Positions 1 to 11,044 of a stretch of DNA of 41,258 bases are shown one piece after another; positions within the stretch are counted from its first letter, which is position 1, and each line of letters starts with the position of its first letter. Origin of the DNA: Oceaniovalibus guishaninsula JLT2003 (lineage in GTDB: Bacteria; Pseudomonadota; Alphaproteobacteria; Rhodobacterales; Rhodobacteraceae); contig NZ_AMGO01000013.1 of assembly GCF_000299575.1 (NCBI RefSeq), positions 1 through 41,258 on the forward strand. The letters are read 5' to 3'. Both the position numbers and the translations under genes were made by a program. Below the pieces are notes generated by a model. It was not told the DNA's origin. It saw only the letters and a list, made by a program, of their open reading frames with translations, and made no database searches.

Positions 1-1
1 G

Positions 2-1027
2 CGTCGGCATAATTGCCAGCTTGTCCAAGGGTTTGCGCGACGCGTCGTGCTGAAGGACGGACGCGTCACCGGCGTCGATCTGGGCGACCGGATCGTCCAT
101 GCGCGGCGCGAGGTGATCCTGGCGGCGGGGCCGATCAATTCGCCCAAGCTGCTGATGCTGTCGGGAATCGGGCCGGGCGGGCATCTGCGGTACATGGGGC
201 TGGACGTGATCGCGGACCGGGGCGGGGTCGGGGCGAACCTTCAGGACCATCTGGAGATCTATCTTCAGATGATGTGCCGTGAGCCTGTAACCCTTTACAA
301 ATATTGGCCTTTGCTGGCCAAGGCCTATGTCGGGATGCGCTGGCTGGTGAACCGGACAGGACCGGGGGCGTCGAACCAGTTCGAAAGCGCCGGTTTCATC
401 CGCAGCCGCGCGGGCGTCGAATACCCCGACATCCAGTATCATTTCCTGCCGCTGGCAGTGCGCTATGACGGTAAGGTCGCGGCGAAAGCCCATGGTTTTC
501 AAGCCCATGTCGGACCGATGCGGTCGCCGTCGCGGGGGTCGGTCACGCTGCGGTCGCCCGATGCGGCAGCGGCCCCGGTCATCCGCTTCAACTATATGAG
601 CCACGAAAAGGACTGGGAGGATTTTCGCCTTTGCATCGCGCTGACGCGCGAGCTTTTCGCGCAGGAGGCGTTCGCGCGCTATGCCGGGGACGAGATTCAG
701 CCGGGCCGAAACGTACAATCTGTACAATCCATCGACGATTTTGTACGTTCCAACGCCGAAAGCGCCTATCACCCCTGCGGCACGGCGCGGATGGGGGCGG
801 CGGACGATCCGCTGGCGGTGGTCGATCCCGAATGCCGGGTCATCGGGGTGCGCGGCCTGCGGGTCGCCGACAGTTCGATCTTTCCGCGCATCACCAACGG
901 GAACCTGAACGGCCCGACGATCATGGTGGGCGAGAAGGCGGCGGATCACATCCTGGGCCGCGATCCCCTGCCGCCGTCGAACCTGACGCCCAACCTGCAC
1001 CCCGACTGGCGGACGGCGCAGAGGTGA
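2..1027 (+). CDS. GMC family FAD oxidoreductase, C-terminal part (5' end outside window)
   Basis: The reading frame is open from base 2, so the gene begins left of the window and only about the last 341 residues are visible. The family oxidises alcohols, choline or sugars with FAD. Seen here: the [17 protein letters not shown] stretch typical of the GMC substrate/FAD region, the conserved active-site histidine in [10 protein letters not shown] (His codon 770-772), and the C-terminal [16 protein letters not shown] block with the second active-site residue (Asn) and FAD contacts. The internal GTG at 47 is not needed as a start because the frame is open upstream and reads like GMC sequence. treZ follows 64 bases later on the same strand. 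The substrate cannot be told; choline dehydrogenase-like (BetA/AlkJ) is the closest class. The family call is secure, the function is not. Confidence 0.9.
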   Translation, partial: RRHNCQLVQGFARRVVLKDGRVTGVDLGDRIVHARREVILAAGPINSPKLLMLSGIGPGGHLRYMGLDVIADRGGVGANLQDHLEIYLQMMCREPVTLYKYWPLLAKAYVGMRWLVNRTGPGASNQFESAGFIRSRAGVEYPDIQYHFLPLAVRYDGKVAAKAHGFQAHVGPMRSPSRGSVTLRSPDAAAAPVIRFNYMSHEKDWEDFRLCIALTRELFAQEAFARYAGDEIQPGRNVQSVQSIDDFVRSNAESAYHPCGTARMGAADDPLAVVDPECRVIGVRGLRVADSSIFPRITNGNLNGPTIMVGEKAADHILGRDPLPPSNLTPNLHPDWRTAQR

Positions 1028-1091
1028 TCGCGGAACCGCAGCGTCGGGACGGTGTTGCCGCAGGGCCGAACGGGAACGGCTGGGGATAGAG

Positions 1092-2804
1092 ATGACGGAC
1101 GACAGACAGGCATTCTGGGGCGCGCGGCCCGCCGGGGACGGACGCTGGCACGCCGCGCTTTGGGCGCCCGAGGCGCAGCGGGTCGCGCTGCGGGTGAACG
1201 GGGCGGATACCGACCTGCACCGCGACGCGGACGGGGCCTGGCGCGGCACGGCCGCGGCGTCGGAGGGCGACGCCTATCTTTTCGTCGTGGACGGCAAGGC
1301 GCTGCCCGATCCCGCATCGCGCCGCCAGCAGGGCGACTTGCACGGCCCGTCGATCCTGACCACGCTGCGCAAGCCCGATCCGTGGCCGGCGCGGCCATGG
1401 TCCGTAGCGGCGGTCTATGAGCTTCACGTCGGCACCTTCACCGACGAGGGCACGTTCGCCGCGGCGGCGCGCAGGCTGCCCGATCTGGCGGCGTTGGGCA
1501 TCACGGCGGTCGAGGTCATGCCGATCGCGCAATTCGCCGGATCGCGGGGATGGGGCTATGACGGGGTGCTGCCCTATGCGCCGCATCCGGCCTATGGCAC
1601 GCCCGACGATTTCGCGGCGTTCGTCGGGGCCGCGCACGAGGCAGGGATGATGGTCATCCTCGACGTCGTCTATAACCATTTCGGCCCCGAAGGCGCCTAT
1701 CTGGGGCAGATCGCGCCGCCCTTCTTCACCGATGACCGGCATACGCCCTGGGGGTCGGCCATCGACTTCACCAAGGTGCCGGTGCGCGAGTACTTCATCG
1801 GCAACGCGCTGATGTGGGCGGCCGAGTTCGGGGTGGACGGGTTCCGCCTGGACGCGGTGCACGAGCTGAACGACCCGTCCCAGCCGGACATCCTGACCGA
1901 GCTGTCGCAGCGCCTGCGCGCCGCCCTGCCGGACCGTCCCGTGCACCTGATCGCCGAGGACGACCGCAACCTGCCGCGCTGGCGCGACGCGGGCGCGATC
2001 ACCGCCAACTGGAACGACGATTACCACCATTCGGTGCATTGCCTGCTGACCGGCGAGGACGAAAGCTATTACGCCAGTTTCGCCGTCGATCCGATGGACG
2101 ACCTGCTGCGCGCGCTGACGATGGGCCATGTGGAGCAGGGCCAGCATCGTCCCCCCAAGGAGGAGGCGCGCGGCGCGCGATCGTCGCACCTGCCACCCAC
2201 CGCCTTCGTCAATGCCAACCAGACGCACGATCAGGTCGGCAACCGCGCGCAGGGCGACCGGCTGCTGACGCTGGCCGATCCCGGTCAGGTGCGGATCGCG
2301 CATGCGCTGCTGCTGACCTCGCCCGCCGTTCCGATGCTGTTCATGGGCGAGGAAGCGGGCGTGCGCCGGCCCTTCCTGTTCTTCGCGGATTTCGACGGCG
2401 ATCTGGGCCGCGCCGTGACCGAAGGACGGCGGCGCGAATTCGAGGGCTTCGGCGCTTTCGGCGAGGACGTGCCCGATCCGCTGGCGTTGGAGACGTTCAC
2501 CGCGTCGCGCCCCTTCACCGATCTGCCGGACGATGCCGACGATTGGCGCGACCTGACGCGGCGGCTGCTGGCGCTGCGGGCCGCGTCGATCGCGCCGCTG
2601 CTGGCGACGCGCCGCCGTTCGGCCCGCGCCTGGCGGCTGGGCGCGCGGTCGCTGTGCGCCGAATGGCGTTTCGATGGCGGGCGGATCGTGACCTATGCCA
2701 ATCTGGGCGCCGCGCCGGATCGGGCGTGGACGCTGCCCGGTGCCGACCTTTCCATAGCCCAGCCCACGGACGCCTGCGCGTTCGCCATCAGGATCACCCG
2801 ATGA
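1092..2804 (+). CDS. treZ: Malto-oligosyltrehalose trehalohydrolase TreZ
   Basis: Cytoplasmic GH13 enzyme of 570 residues that releases free trehalose from maltooligosyl trehalose, the second step of the TreY-TreZ pathway. An N-terminal beta-sandwich (about residues 1-95, FWGARP then WAPEAQRVALRV) precedes the GH13 barrel. Barrel motifs seen are DVVYNHFGPEG, the nucleophile Asp about 254 in GFRLDAVHEL, the acid/base Glu about 289 in LIAEDDRN, and the transition-state Asp about 380 in QTHDQVGNR. The IAEDDRN form is characteristic of TreZ rather than of branching enzyme. Length is normal. The start at 1092 follows GGGGATAGAG. The stop overlaps the treY start (ATGA at 2801-2804), so the two are translationally coupled, which fits their consecutive reactions. 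Confidence 0.95.
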   Translation: MTDDRQAFWGARPAGDGRWHAALWAPEAQRVALRVNGADTDLHRDADGAWRGTAAASEGDAYLFVVDGKALPDPASRRQQGDLHGPSILTTLRKPDPWPARPWSVAAVYELHVGTFTDEGTFAAAARRLPDLAALGITAVEVMPIAQFAGSRGWGYDGVLPYAPHPAYGTPDDFAAFVGAAHEAGMMVILDVVYNHFGPEGAYLGQIAPPFFTDDRHTPWGSAIDFTKVPVREYFIGNALMWAAEFGVDGFRLDAVHELNDPSQPDILTELSQRLRAALPDRPVHLIAEDDRNLPRWRDAGAITANWNDDYHHSVHCLLTGEDESYYASFAVDPMDDLLRALTMGHVEQGQHRPPKEEARGARSSHLPPTAFVNANQTHDQVGNRAQGDRLLTLADPGQVRIAHALLLTSPAVPMLFMGEEAGVRRPFLFFADFDGDLGRAVTEGRRREFEGFGAFGEDVPDPLALETFTASRPFTDLPDDADDWRDLTRRLLALRAASIAPLLATRRRSARAWRLGARSLCAEWRFDGGRIVTYANLGAAPDRAWTLPGADLSIAQPTDACAFAIRITR

Positions 2805-5008
2805 CCCCCAGACTGACCGCGACCTATCGCATGCAATTGCGGGGCGGCGTCGATTTCGCCCGCGCCGAGGCGTTCCTGCCCTGGATCGCCGATTGCGGCA
2901 TCAGCCATCTTTACCTGTCGCCGATCTTCACCGCGACGGAAGGATCGACGCACGGTTACGACATCACCGACCCGAACGAGGTCGATCCGGCGCTGGGCGG
3001 GATGCCGGGGTTCGACCGGCTGGCCAGGGCGGCGCGCGACCACGGCCTCGGCATCATCGTGGACGTGGTGCCGAACCATACGTCCTTCACGATGGAAAAC
3101 CCGTGGCTGCGCGATGTGCTGCGGCACGGTCCCGACAGCCGCTATGCGCGGTATTTCGACATCGACTGGGATGCCGGGCCGCTGGTGCTGCCGGTGCTGC
3201 CGCGCACCTTCGAGGAGATGCTGGAAGCCGGCGAGATGACCGTGGAAGGGGACGAGTTCGTCGTGGGCGAGCAGCGTTTTCCGCTGCGCGCGCGGCCTGA
3301 CCCCGTGCCCGGCGACGCCGACGGCCTGCGTGCGCTGCACGAGGACCAGTTCTGGCGGCTGGCGCATTGGCGGCTGGAACGGGACGGCGTGACGCATCGG
3401 CGGTTCTTTACCGTGACCGGCCTGATCGGCATGCGCGTCGAGGACCAGGCCGTGTTCGAGGGGATGCACCGGCTGCTGTTCGAGCTGATCGACCAGGGGC
3501 TGGTGCAGGGCGTGCGGCTGGACCATGTGGACGGGCTGGCCGACCCGACGGCCTATCTGCGCCGCCTGCGCGCGCGCCTGCCCGACACGCCGATCTGGGT
3601 CGAGAAGATCCTGACCGGGGACGAACCGCTGCCCGACTGGCCGGTCGAGGGGACGACCGGATACGAGGCGGGGCGCCAGATCGCGATGGTGCTGACCGAT
3701 GCGGTCGGCCTTTATCGCGTCGTGGCCGAATGGAAGGCCGCCACCGGATACGAGGGCACGTTCGACGAGGCGCTGGAACAGGCCAAGGGCGAGGTGATCC
3801 GCCAGGAGCTTGCGGCCGAGCTGCACCAGCTGATCGGGCTGGCCGAGGCCGCCGCCACCGCGCGCGGCGCCGATCGCGGGGCCGAAACGCTGCGCGAGGC
3901 GGTGCTGGCGCTGCTGTCGGCCTTTCCGCGCTATCGCACCTATTTCGCGCCGGGTGTCCGCCCCGAAGGCGACGTGGCGCTGATGCGGCAGGTGGCGGAC
4001 CGGGCGGCCGAGCCGCTGCGGTTCCGCGATACGGTCGATCTGCTGACCGACATGATCGTGGACGGCGAGACCGGGCAGGACCGCGCCTTCGCCGTGCGCT
4101 TCCAGCAGGTGACGGGCGCGCTGCTGGCCAAGGCGCACGAGGATACGGCGGGCTTTCGCTGGAACGGCTATCTGGCCGCGAACGAGGTGGGCGCCGATCC
4201 GGGCCATGCGGTGGCGACGCCCGAGGACGTCACGCGCTGGGCGCGGGATCGCGCGCCGCATGCGCTGACGCTGACATCGTCGCACGACACCAAGCGGTCC
4301 GAGGATGCGCGGATGCGGATGGTGGCGATCAGCCACGCGCCCGACGCATTCGGGGAGTTGTGGACCGCGGCGGAACAGGCCGACGACGTGTCGGCCAACC
4401 GGCGCTGGTATCTGCTGCAATGCGCGCTGTCGATCTGGGATGCGGACGATCCCGACCTGATCGAACGGCTGCGCGACCATACCGTCAAGGCCATGCGCGA
4501 GGCGAAGCTTTCGACGAACTGGATCGCGCCCGACGAGGCGGCCGAAGCGGCGGCGATGGACTGGGTGACGCGGCTGGTCGAGGGCTGGCGCGAGGACGAA
4601 CCCGACGCGCTGCGCCGGCTGGTCGATCTGGGCGCGCGGCTGTCGCTGGCGCAGGTGGCGCTTAAGATGACCATGCCGGGCGTGCCTGACATCTATCAGG
4701 GCTGCATCGGCGCGCATTTCGCGCTGACCGACCCCGACAACCGCCGCCCCGTGCCGATCGAGCGGCTGCCGGACCTGCCCGATGCCGCCGGGTTCGAGGG
4801 CGCCAAAGCGCGCCTGTCGCGTCGCCTGCTGCACCTGCGCAGGGCGCGGCCCGATTTCTTCGACGGCGCGGATTTCGCGCTGCGCGAAGGCGACGGCACG
4901 CTGCTGGAGATCGCGCGGCAGAAGGACGGACAGCGCCTGTATGTCGTCATCGACCTGGGCGCGGACGACCTGGAAGGCACCGTCGATATCCGCAGCGCGC
5001 CGGAATAG
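2801..5008 (+). CDS. treY: Malto-oligosyltrehalose synthase TreY
   Basis: Cytoplasmic GH13 intramolecular transglycosylase of 735 residues. It converts the reducing-end alpha-1,4 bond of a maltodextrin into an alpha,alpha-1,1 bond, making the substrate of TreZ. The N-terminus TATYRMQLRGG and the block HLYLSPIFTATEGSTHGYD are diagnostic for TreY. Catalytic motifs seen are VVPNHTS, nucleophile Asp about 241 in VRLDHVDGL, Glu about 268 in WVEKIL, and Asp about 496 in SSHDTKRSEDAR. The frame is open far upstream, but the ATG at 2801 that overlaps the treZ stop gives the family N-terminus, so it is chosen. Length and domain content are complete. It forms an operon with treZ; glgX, 197 bases downstream, may be in the same unit. 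Confidence 0.95.
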   Translation: MTPRLTATYRMQLRGGVDFARAEAFLPWIADCGISHLYLSPIFTATEGSTHGYDITDPNEVDPALGGMPGFDRLARAARDHGLGIIVDVVPNHTSFTMENPWLRDVLRHGPDSRYARYFDIDWDAGPLVLPVLPRTFEEMLEAGEMTVEGDEFVVGEQRFPLRARPDPVPGDADGLRALHEDQFWRLAHWRLERDGVTHRRFFTVTGLIGMRVEDQAVFEGMHRLLFELIDQGLVQGVRLDHVDGLADPTAYLRRLRARLPDTPIWVEKILTGDEPLPDWPVEGTTGYEAGRQIAMVLTDAVGLYRVVAEWKAATGYEGTFDEALEQAKGEVIRQELAAELHQLIGLAEAAATARGADRGAETLREAVLALLSAFPRYRTYFAPGVRPEGDVALMRQVADRAAEPLRFRDTVDLLTDMIVDGETGQDRAFAVRFQQVTGALLAKAHEDTAGFRWNGYLAANEVGADPGHAVATPEDVTRWARDRAPHALTLTSSHDTKRSEDARMRMVAISHAPDAFGELWTAAEQADDVSANRRWYLLQCALSIWDADDPDLIERLRDHTVKAMREAKLSTNWIAPDEAAEAAAMDWVTRLVEGWREDEPDALRRLVDLGARLSLAQVALKMTMPGVPDIYQGCIGAHFALTDPDNRRPVPIERLPDLPDAAGFEGAKARLSRRLLHLRRARPDFFDGADFALREGDGTLLEIARQKDGQRLYVVIDLGADDLEGTVDIRSAPE

Positions 5009-5125
5009 GGGCGGAACCGAATGCCGGCCTCCGCGTTCGATGCGGGGTCTGGCCGCATGCCCGCCGCGCATCGGTGCTGGATGCGCCCCGTGCCATGCGC
5101 TAGGCTGACCGCTACCCCGAAAGTG

Positions 5126-5142
5126 CCGGCGCGCCGCGCCGG
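5126..5142. terminator. GC-rich hairpin between treY and glgX
   Basis: CCGGCG (5126-5131), a 5-base loop, then CGCCGG (5137-5142), lying 118 bases after the treY stop. No T run follows, so this is only a possible terminator or attenuating hairpin. Nothing else recognisable was seen in the 197-base gap 5009-5205. Confidence 0.25.
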
Positions 5143-5205
5143 TTCAGACACAATCGCAGTCGCCCGTCATGGACGGTGCGGCGTTCGCGCGAAGGAGTCC
5201 GCCCC

Positions 5206-7266
<2,061 letters not shown>

Positions 7267-7350
7267 TTGCGGGAACGCAGGGTCATTGCAAGATCGTCGC
7301 CATGCGTGTTTGCTGGGTTCATCCGATCACGGAAGAACCGAGGAGACACC

Positions 7351-8364
7351 ATGAACAGACGCACATTCAGCCTGGTCGCCGGCGCACTGGCGGGGCTGGG
7401 ACTGACGGCCACGATCGCCGTCGCCCAGCAGCCGCAATTCTTCCGCATCGGCACCGGCGGCACGTCGGGCACCTACTACCCGATCGGCGGCCTGATCGCC
7501 AACGCGATCAGCAACCCGCCCGGATCGCGGTCCTGCGAGGAAGGCGGATCGTGCGGCTATCCCGGCCTGATCGCCACCGCGCTGTCGGCGAACGGGTCGG
7601 TCGCCAACGTCAACGCCATCGCGGGCGGGACGCTGGAATCGGGCTTCAGCCAGTCGGATGTCGCCACATGGGCGCAGACCGGCACCGGCATCTGGGAAGA
7701 TCAGGAACCGGTCGAGAAACTGCGCGCCATCGCCAACCTTTACCCCGAGACGATCCATCTGGTCGCCAGCGCCGACAGCGGCATCGACAGCGTCGATGAC
7801 CTGCGCGGCAAGAGGGTCAGCCTGGACGAGCCGGGATCGGGCACGCTGGTCGATGCGCGCATCATCCTGGACGCCTATGGCCTGTCCGAAAGCGACGTGG
7901 ACGCGCAGTTCCTCAAGCCCGACCAGGCGGCGGAACGGATGCGCGACGGGGCGATGGACGCGTTCTTCTTCGTCGGCGGATTCCCGGCGGGCGCCATCGC
8001 CGAACTGGCCAGCCAGGAAGACATCGTTCTGGTCCCGATCAGCGGCGACGAGGCGTCGGGCATTACCGACGAATACACCTTCTTCGCGCAGAACACCGTG
8101 CCCGGCGGCACCTACGAGGGGGTCGAGGACGACGTTCAGACGCTGTCGGTCGGCGCGCAATGGATCACCAGCGCGGACCAGCCCGACGATCTGATCTATG
8201 GCATCACCAAGGCGCTGTGGAACGACAACACCCGGCAATTGCTGGATGCGGGCCACCAGAAGGGCAAGGAAATCACCGCCGAGACGGCGCTGAACGGTGT
8301 GGGCATCCCGCTGCATCCGGGCGCCGAACGCTTCTACCGCGAAGCCGGCCTTCTGAACGAGTGA
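7351..8364 (+). CDS. TRAP transporter solute-binding protein, TAXI family
   Basis: Periplasmic binding protein of 337 residues for a TRAP-TAXI secondary transporter. A Sec signal peptide (about residues 1-25, [15 protein letters not shown] with a likely AVA-QQ cut) precedes the family hallmark [24 protein letters not shown], which binds the ligand in characterised TAXI proteins. Further family blocks are [15 protein letters not shown] and [14 protein letters not shown]. The ATG at 7351 follows AGGAG (7341-7345) and gives a clean signal peptide, so upstream in-frame starts are not used. The fused membrane subunit follows 61 bases downstream. TAXI ligands are poorly known (glutamate, other carboxylates); the ligand here cannot be predicted. 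Confidence 0.93.
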   Translation: MNRRTFSLVAGALAGLGLTATIAVAQQPQFFRIGTGGTSGTYYPIGGLIANAISNPPGSRSCEEGGSCGYPGLIATALSANGSVANVNAIAGGTLESGFSQSDVATWAQTGTGIWEDQEPVEKLRAIANLYPETIHLVASADSGIDSVDDLRGKRVSLDEPGSGTLVDARIILDAYGLSESDVDAQFLKPDQAAERMRDGAMDAFFFVGGFPAGAIAELASQEDIVLVPISGDEASGITDEYTFFAQNTVPGGTYEGVEDDVQTLSVGAQWITSADQPDDLIYGITKALWNDNTRQLLDAGHQKGKEITAETALNGVGIPLHPGAERFYREAGLLNE

Positions 8365-8425
8365 CACGAGACCGGGCCGGCCCGTGCCGCGGGCTGGTCC
8401 CTTTACGGGGCCGAGGAACCAGCCG

Positions 8426-10507
8426 ATGAGCACAGAGACAGAACGCGCCGAGGCCCTGACCGAAGAGCAGATGAAGGAGCTGGAGGAGCGCTACGATCCC
8501 GAAGTCCGCTTCCGACCGCTTCTGCCGGCGCTGGGCTGGCTGACGGCGACCGCGCTGTTCGTCCTGTCCTGCTATCATTTCTATACGGCCGGCTATGGCA
8601 TCCCGCAGGCCACCACGCATCGCGGCACGCATCTGGCCTTCACGCTGGGGCTGGTGTTCCTGTCCTTCGTCGCATTCGGCCAGCGCAAGGAGCCGCACAA
8701 CACCGTCCTGACGCCGCTGGGCCTGCCGCTTTACGACTGGATCCTCGCCATCCTCGGCATCGTCTCGGCGCTTTATGTGCCGTGGGTCTTCAACGATCTG
8801 GCGTTCCGGGTGGGCAATCCGCTGCCCATCGACGTGACGATGGGCACCATCCTGATCGTCGTGCTGCTGGAGGCGACGCGCCGCGCGATGGGCTGGCCGC
8901 TGCCGGTGATCGCGCTGCTGTTCATCGCCTATGCCTATTTCGGCCAGTCGATGCCGGGCGTGCTGATCCATCCCGGCGCAAGTTGGACGAACATCGTCAA
9001 TCACCTCTATCTGACCAGCCAGGGCATCTATGGCACGGCGCTGGGCGTCATATCGACCTATGTGTTCCACTTCGTGCTGTTCGGTGTGCTGGCGACGCGG
9101 ATCGGGCTGGGGCAATTGTTCATCGACCTGGCCAGCGCGCTGGCCGGGCGATTCGCGGGCGGGCCGGCGAAGGTGTCGGTGATCTCGTCGGCGATGCTCG
9201 GCTCGATCTCGGGGTCGTCCATCGCCAACACGGTGACGACCGGATCGCTGACCATTCCCGCGATGATCCGCATCGGCTATCCGCGCCACTTCGCCGCCGC
9301 GGTCGAGGCGGCCAGTTCCACCGGCGGGCAGATCACGCCGCCGGTGATGGGCGCGGTGGCGTTCCTGATGATCGAATATCTGGGCGTGCCGCTGACCACG
9401 ATCCTGACGGCGGCGCTGGTGCCCGCCTTCATGCATTTCTTCGGCGTTCTGGTGCAGGTGCATCTGGAAGCACGCCGCCGCGGCCTGCGCGGCATGACCA
9501 AGGACGAATTGCCGGTCGCCTGGGCGGTGTTCAAGGCGGGATGGCTGACGACGCTGCCGCTGTTCGTGCTGGTGTCGGTGCTGCTGTCGGGCAAGACGCC
9601 CTATCTGGCGGCGTTCTACGGCATCCTGTCGTGCCTGCTGGTGCTGGTGATCCAGAACATCGTCCGCCACGACCTGCGCACCGCGATCACGGAATCGGTG
9701 CGCGAAACATGGGACGGCTTCGTCGTCGGTGCGAAATATTCGCTGTCGGTCACGGTCGCCGCTGCGCTGGTGGGCGTCATCATCGGGGTCGTCACGCTGA
9801 CCGGCGTGGGGTTCAAGATCGCCTATATGGTGACGGGTCTGGCCGGCGGCTGGGCGCAGGATGTCAGCGTCTGGTTGTCGGTCCTGCCGTTCGAGCTGAT
9901 CAGCGTCACCAGCCTGACGCTGCTTTTCACGCTGATCATGACGGCGGTGGTCTGCGTGCTGATGGGCTGCGGCATCCCCACCACGGCGAACTACCTCATC
10001 ATGATCGCCGTCGCCGCGCCCATCCTCGGCCTTCTGGGGGTCGAGCCGCTGGTCGCGCATTTCTTCGTCTTCTATTACGGGGTGCTGGCCGACATCACGC
10101 CGCCCGTGGCACTGGCGGCCTATGCGGCGGCGGGGATTGCGGACGCCAACGCCTTCAAGGCGGGCAATACCGCGTTCCGGCTGGGCATGGGCAAGGTGCT
10201 GGTGCCGTTCGTCTTCGTTTTCTCGCCCTCTTTGCTGCTGGTCGTGCCCGGCTTTACCTGGACCGAGTTCTTCCTGGCCACGCTGGGCGCGATGGCGGGC
10301 ATCACCGTGCTGTCGGCGGCCATCGCCAACTGGCTGTTCGCGCCCCTGCGCGTCTATGAACGGGTGCTGCTGGCGCTGGCGTCGCTGCTGCTGGTGGCGC
10401 CCGATCTCTATGCCACCATCGTCGGCGCGGTGCTGATCCTGCCGGCGCTGATCCGGCAATTGCCGCTGCTGGGCCGCAGCGTCCGCGCCCGAGAGGAGAT
10501 GACTTGA
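8426..10507 (+). CDS. TRAP transporter fused 4TM/12TM permease (DctQM-type, TAXI-associated)
   Basis: Integral membrane subunit of 693 residues that fuses the small DctQ-like and large DctM-like parts, as is usual in TAXI systems. The N-terminal cytoplasmic segment (about 40 residues, EEQMKELEERYDPE) is followed by many hydrophobic helices. Conserved DctM blocks seen are GPAKVSVISSAMLGSISGSS, TGSLTIPAMI, EAASSTGGQITPPVMGAVAF, GCGIPTTANYLIM and DITPPVALAAYAAAG. The start ATG 8426 has GAGGAA (8413-8418) upstream, and the extra upstream residues of the longer frame do not look conserved. It forms an operon with the binding protein. tspO starts one base after its stop. It should couple ligand uptake to a Na+ or H+ gradient. 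Confidence 0.93.
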   Translation: MSTETERAEALTEEQMKELEERYDPEVRFRPLLPALGWLTATALFVLSCYHFYTAGYGIPQATTHRGTHLAFTLGLVFLSFVAFGQRKEPHNTVLTPLGLPLYDWILAILGIVSALYVPWVFNDLAFRVGNPLPIDVTMGTILIVVLLEATRRAMGWPLPVIALLFIAYAYFGQSMPGVLIHPGASWTNIVNHLYLTSQGIYGTALGVISTYVFHFVLFGVLATRIGLGQLFIDLASALAGRFAGGPAKVSVISSAMLGSISGSSIANTVTTGSLTIPAMIRIGYPRHFAAAVEAASSTGGQITPPVMGAVAFLMIEYLGVPLTTILTAALVPAFMHFFGVLVQVHLEARRRGLRGMTKDELPVAWAVFKAGWLTTLPLFVLVSVLLSGKTPYLAAFYGILSCLLVLVIQNIVRHDLRTAITESVRETWDGFVVGAKYSLSVTVAAALVGVIIGVVTLTGVGFKIAYMVTGLAGGWAQDVSVWLSVLPFELISVTSLTLLFTLIMTAVVCVLMGCGIPTTANYLIMIAVAAPILGLLGVEPLVAHFFVFYYGVLADITPPVALAAYAAAGIADANAFKAGNTAFRLGMGKVLVPFVFVFSPSLLLVVPGFTWTEFFLATLGAMAGITVLSAAIANWLFAPLRVYERVLLALASLLLVAPDLYATIVGAVLILPALIRQLPLLGRSVRAREEMT

Positions 10508-10508
10508 C

Positions 10509-10967
10509 GTGCTGTTCGTCGTCTTCCTGATCGCCTGCGGCGCATCCGCCACGACCGGCGTAATGTTCAAGCCGGGCGACTGGTACAGATCGCTGGACAA
10601 GCCGTCATGGACGCCGCCGAACTGGGCGTTTCCCGTGGTCTGGACGGTGCTTTACGTCTGCATCGCGGCGGCGGCGGCGCGGATCGCCCCCTTGCCCGGC
10701 AGCGGGCTGGCGATGGCGCTGTTCGTGGCGCAGCTTTGCTATAACACCCTCTGGACGCCGATCTTCTTCGGATTGCACCGGATGAAGGTCGGTCTGGCGG
10801 TGATCGGCCTGCTGTGGCTGCTGGTGGCGGCGACGCTGTTGGCGTTCCTGCGGCTCGACATCGTCGCGGGGCTGCTGTTCGTGCCCTACCTGGTCTGGGT
10901 CACGATCGCCGGCGCCCTGAACTTCGAGGTGTGGCGCCTGAACCGCGATCGCATGGCCACGGACTGA
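10509..10967 (+). CDS. tspO: TspO/MBR family tryptophan-rich sensory protein
   Basis: Five-helix membrane protein of 152 residues, the bacterial homologue of the mitochondrial translocator protein, which binds porphyrins. Family motifs seen are WYRSLDKPSWTPPNWAFPVVWTVLY near the N-terminus, AQLCYNTLWTPIFFG in the middle and the C-terminal LNFEVWRLN. In Rhodobacter, TspO modulates tetrapyrrole and photopigment gene expression in response to oxygen (established knowledge); no pigment genes are seen here. The GTG start at 10509 lies one base after the TRAP permease stop, with GAGAGGAG just upstream, so it looks co-transcribed and coupled. Its link to the TRAP system is unexplained. Confidence 0.92.
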   Translation: MLFVVFLIACGASATTGVMFKPGDWYRSLDKPSWTPPNWAFPVVWTVLYVCIAAAAARIAPLPGSGLAMALFVAQLCYNTLWTPIFFGLHRMKVGLAVIGLLWLLVAATLLAFLRLDIVAGLLFVPYLVWVTIAGALNFEVWRLNRDRMATD

Positions 10968-11044
10968 CGCGACGGGATGGGCTTGCCCTTCATGGTCAAT
11001 CAACTATGACGTGCGCATCCCTTTCTGTCAGGCCGGAGTCTGTC

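Noticed and set aside
2693-5071. Long open frame on the minus strand opposite treY (792 residues)
   Set aside because: Arg-, His- and Gln-rich translation without any family motif; it is the shadow of the treY codon pattern in GC-rich DNA.
5176-5205. Longer GTG start for glgX
   Set aside because: The ribosome site GAAGGAG lies inside this extension and serves the GTG at 5206; the added residues do not resemble GlgX.
7267-7280. NnrR-like sequence TTGCG-GGAA-CGCAG upstream of the TAXI binding protein
   Set aside because: Nine of ten bases fit and the centre is 77.5 bases from the start, but one such near-match is expected by chance in a window this size and the TRAP system has no evident link to denitrification.
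8273-10600. Long minus-strand frame opposite the TRAP permease (775 residues)
   Set aside because: Dominated by Gln, Arg and His, as expected from the complement of a hydrophobic membrane protein; no start site or recognisable domain.
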